Part shown: positions 58,244-64,000 of the stretch, piece by piece
How the letters are laid out: every line of letters starts with the position of its first letter
Numbering within the stretch: the first letter of the stretch is position 1
NCBI RefSeq assembly: GCF_963259705.1
Contig: NC_081861.1
Span: forward strand, 68,677,623 to 68,741,622
DNA length: 64,000 nt
Direction: 5' to 3'
Source: Myotis daubentonii
Taxonomy: Eukaryota > Chordata > Mammalia > Chiroptera > Vespertilionidae
Notes under the pieces: generated by a model
The model's input: the letters and a program-made list of their open reading frames with translations, nothing else
Told to the model about the DNA's origin: nothing
Database searches by the model: none
Made by a program: the position numbers and the translations under genes

Positions 58244-58600
58244 CAAACCCTCTCAGGTCCATGGCACCAGGCTAGGCACTGAAGTTGAAGCAGGATAAGA
58301 CAGAGCTATGTCCTCAAGATGTTAGTAATTCAGTAGGGCGAAGCAGGCACATGAACGAGGCAGTTGTACACACAGATGCACTGTACTGGGTTCGATGAGG
58401 GCTGTAACTAATGCCAACTTTGTTCTCTTGATAAATTGGGGCCTCGGGAGCCAGGCTTCCCAAGCCTGTAGGCCTGTGCCTAGGCCAGGAGTGGCCGGGG
58501 TCCCAGAACATGACAGAGGGTGCAGGTTGGGCTGAGGGGTCTGGCCCCACTCCTCACCCTCACCCCCAAGTGCACAAATTTTTGTGCACCGGGCTACTAG

Positions 58601-59324
58601 TATATAATGTTGTTCTAATTGTTTTTATGCACTTATATGTATTTCTTTCTCACATGACGGTATGTTAACATATAAATGTCAAAATATGCTCTTTTATAGG
58701 GTATGATTTTACTGAATATTACTTTGTATAAGTACTGTGTGCTAACCAATTGCGCCACTGGAGCTCCTGAATATTATTTTGAAACTAGCAATACAACAGA
58801 CTAAAACCAGCTAGAAAAAATAGGACTTTTATTTCTATGTTTTGGTCCATATTCATGAAAAAATATAAAATCATTTTTGATAATATAGTTATTATCAAGT
58901 GTATGAAAAAAATAGTTGATAGCTAATCCCACCATGTTCACAAAAATAAGACATTTCATAGAGGCATTATTTAAATGTACTTTTGGTATGCTCTTCTAGT
59001 TTTAAAAATAAGTGAAAATATCTGAAAATACAGACTGAACTAAAGAACTCCATATAGATCCATTCCTGCAACTGTCTTAATGACCAGTATTGATGACTTC
59101 AGCCAAATGATTAATTCAGGGATTCACATACACTGAAGCGAACCATTCATTAAAAGCTACTGCTAAATGTATTTGACATGATTGAAACAATCATTGATTT
59201 CCCTACTTAAAAATGAAAGTCATAAAAATTATTATATCTTATTTAAAAATCAAAATTATGGAATGTTATTATATCCAAATATAAACTGCCCTGGCAAAAT
59301 ATATTTTAAAAAAATTATTTAATA
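58601..59324. other. Unique AT-rich sequence
   Basis: No gene or recognised repeat was found. Confidence 0.45.
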
Positions 59325-59465
59325 CTAGAGGCCCAGTGAACAAAATTCTTGCATTGGTCGAGGGGGCGTCCCTCAGCTTGGCCTGTGCCCTCTTGCAGTC
59401 TAGTACTCCTCAGGGGATGTCTGCCTGCTGGCTTAGGCCCGATTCCTATAGGCTCTTGCAGTCTT
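59325..59465 (-). mobile_element. Helitron 3' end, 5'-truncated
   Basis: It begins ctagaggcccagtgaac (reverse 3' end), followed by the reversed group-specific words 'gtccctcagcttggcctgtg' and 'ggatgtctgcctgctggctt'. No TC start was found, and the right limit is approximate. Confidence 0.78.
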
Positions 59466-59874
59466 AAAGAATTTTTTATTACAATTCCATATGTAAAGTT
59501 AAAATACCTTATTGTCATCAACTGAATATTTTACATAATTGTAACTGATTTAAAATTATATTTATTAGGTTTAAAGGCTGTATGCTTTGGTTTCAGTAGA
59601 TAGCGCTTTTTAGGTTGTTTCTTGCTTGGCAACAGGTGCTTTTAAAATATAATTTACAATGGAAATCTTGGTTTTTTAAAGTATTAATGATAATTTTCCT
59701 TTTTCATGTTTGTTTTTTGGTAATAGAATTTCCTGTCAAAATTTTGCAACTCTTGATAAACTTTTCAAAAAGGTTATATTCCAAAGACCTTTATTTTTAG
59801 ATAGTATGACTAGTTTTTGAAATGTTTAAATCAACCAAATTTCTCCCTTTGAGGAAACAGAATCCATATATTGA
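59466..59874. other. Unique AT-rich sequence
   Basis: No gene or recognised repeat was found. Confidence 0.45.
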
Positions 59875-59891
59875 CTCACTGAATCATTTTA

Positions 59892-60124
59892 TTTATTTTG
59901 TTTTATTTTTTAAATATATTTTATTGATTTTTTTAACAGAAAGGAAGGGAGAGGGATAGAGAGTTAGAAACATCAATGAGAGAGAAACATCGATCAGCTG
60001 CCTCCTGCACACCCCCTACTGGGGATGTACCTGCAACAGAGGTACATGCCATTGACTGGAATCGAACCTGGGATCCTTCAGTCTGCAGGCCGGTGCTCTA
60101 TCCACTGAGCCAAACAGGTTAGGG
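59892..60124 (-). mobile_element. VES-type SINE with 17-bp TSD
   Basis: On the minus strand it has 'aacctgtttggctcagtgg' (A box), 'gggatcc', 'gttcgattccagtc' (B box), 'gtgcaggaggcagctgatcg', 'tgtttctctctcattgatg' and an A-rich end. The target duplication ctcactgaatcatttta (59875) recurs as ctcactgaatgatttta (60125) with one mismatch. Confidence 0.9.
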
Positions 60125-60141
60125 CTCACTGAATGATTTTA

Positions 60142-61084
60142 ATTAACATTTGAATTTTTAAACAACAAGTATATGTAGCTAAGTTTATTTCTTGGTAAAC
60201 AAGGTTTGGTTAACAAGGTCTTGACTTTTCAACAGATCCTAGACTTTTAGTATTATCATCATCAGTAGCTGACTGTGACAAAGTACAACATTCATGCAAG
60301 GAAAGAAAGTAAGCATCATTCAGAGATTCAATCTGGCTCCCATGGAGATATTTCGTAAGTTCTTCACTGTTACCTTTGTCCAAAGATTTACCTACCTCTA
60401 CCTAGATTATTTCCTGTCAAGCTATCATTTTTAGTTATGTGCTTATTACTCTCCATGACAAAGTTATTTCCTTTTTCAGAACTTCTGTGATAATCATTTC
60501 CTGCATAACCATTGTTAAAATTTTTAATAAATAAATAAAAAGAACAAGTATAAGTTAGGACAAGTAGGTAGCTACTTTAGTTGGTTAATTGTAGTACATG
60601 TTGAAAGCCTCTAATCCAGCACTGTGTTGAAAATATTGAAACCTACACCTGTCACAAAACAAAGTGATTTTTTAAAACTACAATTCCCTACTAAAATGTC
60701 ATTATGATTTTGCATTGAAAATGCTAAAAATTCAACTTCTGTAAAGTTGATCACTTGAAAATAAATAAAGATAATTAAAACCTGTTACACCTGACAACTA
60801 CAACATTGCACCTTCAAACTTTTTTACTAATTACAGATGCTAATTTTCAAAAGGAACTGTTAAAGGGAGTCACATAGAACATAAGGACAGCACTTCCACC
60901 TTTTTTTAATTAAAAAGAAACTTTTAAAAATAAAAGCATTCCCAAATATTATGTATCCAACCATTATTTTTTTATTGGAACAATTTTTATTTTTTATATT
61001 AGAAAATAAACAAACATTAGTTTGTAAAGCACTATATACAACCAAACTGAAAAACAACAACAACTAAAAATAAAAAAACTAAAT
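60142..61084. other. Unique AT-rich sequence
   Basis: No gene or recognised repeat was found. Confidence 0.45.
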
Positions 61085-61089
61085 GTGTT

Positions 61090-61320
61090 ACCATCCTGGT
61101 TGCTGTGGCTCAGTGATTATAGTGTCTGCCTGCACACAGAAGGATCTTGGGTTCAATTCCCATTCAAGGGCACATACCTGGGTTCCATGTTTGATCCCCA
61201 GCCTCGGATCAGGGAGAATGCAGGAGGCAACCAATTGATGTGTCTCTCACATCAATGTTTTTCTCTCTCTTTCTCTATCTCTCTAACATTCCCTCCCTCC
61301 CAGTTTCTTCCCTCCCTTCT

Positions 61321-61325
<5 letters not shown>
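61090..61325 (+). mobile_element. VES-type SINE
   Basis: It has a tRNA-like head ('ggttgctgtggctcagtgat'), a B box ('gggttcaattcccattc') and VES body words ('atgcaggaggcaaccaattg', 'tctctcacatcaatg'). The usual pyrimidine-rich tail has expanded into the adjoining microsatellite. Confidence 0.88.
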
Positions 61326-61394
<69 letters not shown>

Positions 61395-61434
61395 CAATGA
61401 TATATATATATAATCAATTGATTATATATGTAAT

Positions 61435-61471
<37 letters not shown>
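61322..61471 (+). repeat. (TC)n then (TA)n microsatellite with palindromic part
   Basis: About 18 TC units (61323-61359) are followed by TA units to 61391, then interspersed 'ataatcaat' blocks and more TA. The whole AT part can fold on itself, for example atataatcaattgattatat near 61408. Confidence 0.92.
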
Positions 61472-61474
<3 letters not shown>

Positions 61475-61879
61475 TCAATGGGGAAAGTATTAGATGAGGA
61501 TTAACAGCAACAACAACAAAAAAATCTAAGTGCTTTATCTATTAAAACGTATAGAATTTAAACTCTGAGGCCTAGCATTTGAGGTCTTTATCAGTTGCTT
61601 CCAACATATGTCTTTCCCATTAAATTATAATCCATGACCGTCCCTCTTCTGCCAAGCCAACACCCACTCTCTACCTAATAATATTTCCACTTCTCTGGTC
61701 ATCCACGGTTATCATTTACTTCAGGGCATTTCATGACTATGTTCCTCATACTCTCACTTATTAGCATCACTGGGAGAATATCTGAATGAGCATAATAGTA
61801 AGGATAAATATAGGTGCTAAGGACACTCGTAATAAAAAAATATGACAACTATTAAGAAGGCTGTCAGCAAAGTTTTGGA
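61472..61879. other. Unique sequence
   Basis: No gene or recognised repeat was found. Confidence 0.45.
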
Positions 61880-62215
61880 TCAATGAGTTTTTTAAAACTT
61901 TATATTTGACCTTCTTTACTGTTTACCACACCATCCCCCTTTTCTATGGTAACTATCATGCTGTTGTCTATGTCTATGAATATTTGTGTGATTTCCTTAT
62001 TAGTTAATTTGCTGCTTTCAGTTTTATATCCTACATATGAGTGAAGTCATATGGACCTTGACATTTGTGTGTGACTTATTTCACTTAACACAATATTATC
62101 AACATCCATCCATGTGGCAAATGGGAGTATTTCCTCTTTTTTATGGTTGAGTAATATTGTATTGTATGTATGTACCACATCTTCTCTATCCTATCATCTA
62201 TTGAAAGACACTTCG
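61880..62215 (-). mobile_element. Old L1 3' end, minus strand
   Basis: 'tatggtaactatcatgctgttg', 'cctacatatgagtgaagtcat', 'tttatggttgagtaatattg' and 'catcttctctatcctatcatc' are the reverse of the L1 3' end, parallel to the copy at 31.3 kb. Confidence 0.82.
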
Positions 62216-62379
62216 TTGAAAGCAAGCTTGCTATAAATAACAGATCATTAAAATGTCATGTGCATGATAATGGTCAATAAAAATGAAATTAAACCAACCT
62301 ATCACTGATTAAACTACAAACTGTCTCATTCACAGCAGTTTGTAAACTCAAGCTGTTTGTAAATGAGGAGCAGAGGATA

Positions 62380-63740
62380 TGAAAGTGGCTGTGGAGAAAA
62401 CTTGAAAAGAAGGGAGATAATAGAAAAAAATAAATAAATGGGACTACATCAAACTAAAAAGTTTTTGTACAGCAAAGGAAACCATCAACACATCAAAAAT
62501 AGAATGTAATGAAAGGGAGAATAAATTTGCCAATAATATACCCAATAAAGGGTCAATATCTAAAATTTATAAAGAACTCAGGCAAGTCAACACCAAAAAA
62601 ACCCTACAAAAACCCCAAACAATTCAAATAAAAATGAGCAGAGGACCCATATAGACAGTTTTACAAAAAGTGCTAAAGGATGGCTGAGACATATGCAAGG
62701 ATTCTCAAAGTCATTAATTGTCAGAGAAATGCAAATTAAACCATAATGAGCTATCACCTCACACCCGTCAGAATGGCTATTATCAATAAATCAACAAAAA
62801 AATGCTGTTGAAGATTGGAGAAAAGTGAACCCTCATAAGCTGTTAGTGGAAATGCAGACTGGTATAGCATTGTGGAAATCAATATGGAGCTTCCTCAAAA
62901 AATTAAAAAATGGAACTGCTTTATGATCCAGCAAGTCCACATTTGGATATATATCCAAATGAACCCAAAACACTAATTTGAAAGAATATATGTACTTCTA
63001 TGTTCATTGAAACATTATTTATAATAGCCTATATATGGAGGCAGCCCAAGTACTCGTCAATACATGGGTAGTGATTAAAGTGGTGGTACATATATACCAT
63101 GGAATATTACTTGGCCATAAAAAAGAATGAACTCTTACCATTTGCAACAGCATAGATGGATCAAGAAGGTATTATGCTATGTGAAATAAATCAGTCAAAG
63201 AAAGACAAATGCCATATGATTTAACTCATACGCAGAATCTAAAGAACAAAATAGACCCAGCTGGCATGGCTCAGTGGTTGAGATGAGAGTCAACATATGA
63301 ACCAGGAAGCCATGATTCAATTCCCGGTCAGGGTTCATGCCCAGGTTGCAGGCTTGATCTCCAGTGTGGGGCATGCAGGAGGCAGCCAATCAATGATTCT
63401 CTCTCATCATTGATGTTTCTATATCTCTCTCCCTCTCCCTTCCTCTCAGAAATCAATAATAAACAAACAAAAAAAGAACAAAATAAACTAACAAACAAAA
63501 TAGAAACAGGCTCACAGGTACAGAGAACAGACTGATGGTTGCCAGAGGGGAGAGAAGTGGGGGAGGGGTGAAAAAATGAAAAAGTAGAAATTGTTAGTTA
63601 CAAAATAGTTATGGGATGTAAAATATAGCATAGTGAAGACAGTCAGTCAATAATATTGTAATAACTATGAATGGTGCCAGGTGGTTACTCAAAATATCAG
63701 GGGAACACTTTTTAAAGTACATGATTTTCTAACCACTATG
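62380..63740 (+). mobile_element. Old L1 3' part, interrupted by a SINE
   Basis: ORF2 C-terminal traces are present ([19 protein letters not shown] at 62440, [21 protein letters not shown], [24 protein letters not shown] at 62860, MEYYLAIKKNELLPFATA at 63105). A diverged 3'UTR follows. It is older than the 'acatatgtaatac' group and is split by a VES SINE at 63254-63472. Confidence 0.85.
63254..63472 (+). mobile_element. VES-type SINE with 13-bp TSD
   Basis: It has a head 'cagctggcatggctcagtgg', a B box 'atgattcaattcccggtca', body 'catgcaggaggcagccaatc' and 'tctctctcatcattgatg', and an aaac-rich tail. The target duplication aaagaacaaaata is perfect (63241-63253 and 63473-63485). Confidence 0.92.
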
Positions 63741-64000
63741 CTATACACCTAAATCAATACAAAATTATATAGAACATAAGCTGTAATTGAAATATAAAAA
63801 TTACAATTACAAAGAATGACAATGAATGATTTTGAGGATAGGATGTGGACTAGGAGAATAGGAATATTCATAGAGTCTAGGCAGGACAATAGTGAATGAA
63901 AACTAATTGGCAGAAATTGGAGTGAAGGAGATATGGAACCTAAGGAATGGGTAAAGACTTGGAAAAATTATGGAAGCTCAAAAGTATGGTGAGGAATTTG

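Larger units (their letters stand above)
57438..58600 (+). mobile_element. Helitron, 1.16 kb, with internal minisatellite
   Basis: It starts tcttatctaataatagag after an A and ends with the perfect hairpin gtgcacaaatttttgtgcac and cgggctactag before a T. The 5' 100 bp resemble array copy 2 ('aacatggtaattaacc', 'caagatggcggttaac'). Inside are about five 70-bp units (57700-58030) and a short tetranucleotide tract. Open frames across the repeat are by-products of it. Confidence 0.92.

Noticed and set aside
57535..58298. Plus-strand frames of 138, 124 and 84 codons
   Set aside because: They follow the 70-bp Helitron minisatellite (repeated ANAPIFHWP-type words) and are not protein-coding.

Overview
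This window is eukaryotic, mammalian DNA, most likely from a vespertilionid bat. There are 13 Helitron (HeliBat-type) copies with TC starts, 3' hairpins and CTAG ends. There are also SPIN-like and other short hAT elements with 8-bp target duplications, and tRNA-derived VES-type SINEs. Helitrons in such number, together with SPIN and VES, are known among mammals only from this bat family. No prokaryotic gene, operon, CRISPR array or RNA gene was found.

The only host gene recognised is one coding exon of a delta-protocadherin, closest to PCDH11X, on the minus strand at 38854-39440. It has a strong splice acceptor and a start codon. Coding similarity stops abruptly after 180 codons, early in cadherin repeat 2, at an AAG|GTGCGT sequence. 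In mammals the corresponding exon is far longer. This is therefore a truncated or rearranged copy, or a locus whose exon has been split. PCDH11X is X-linked in mammals and the window is very rich in L1, so a sex-chromosome origin is plausible but unproven.

Layout: 1-7044 is a mosaic of old L1 pieces (5'UTR modules, ORF1, ORF2) with a SPIN-like insertion, ending at a Helitron. 7.3-9.7 kb is unique sequence with one SINE and an L1 tail. 9777-11708 is a complete ORF1-only half-L1 (HAL1-like) element with an intact 282-aa ORF1 and a perfect 16-bp target duplication. 11.85-12.79 kb is a Tigger remnant with a SPIN inside it. 13.0-18.2 kb is AT-rich unique sequence with Helitrons. 18.2-22.1 kb is a 5'-truncated L1 flanked by an exceptionally long direct repeat of about 180 bp. 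22.8-24.6 kb is a Helitron carrying a broken Rep N-terminal region in which the HUH motif is duplicated. 24.6-30.1 kb is a near full-length degenerate L1 with a hAT insertion. 31.2-36.5 kb is minus-strand L1 with nested L1, hAT and SINE insertions.

36.5-45.0 kb is mostly unique sequence around the protocadherin exon. 45.5-51.1 kb is another near full-length degenerate L1. 52.3-54.1 kb is an array of four same-orientation Helitrons, the last three abutting. 54.2-64 kb holds a possible solo LTR, MER5A, more Helitrons (one with a 70-bp minisatellite), SINEs and L1 ends.

Apart from the protocadherin exon and the HAL1-like ORF1, every coding trace is a decayed transposon gene. Family names come from recalled consensus features, with no database search.
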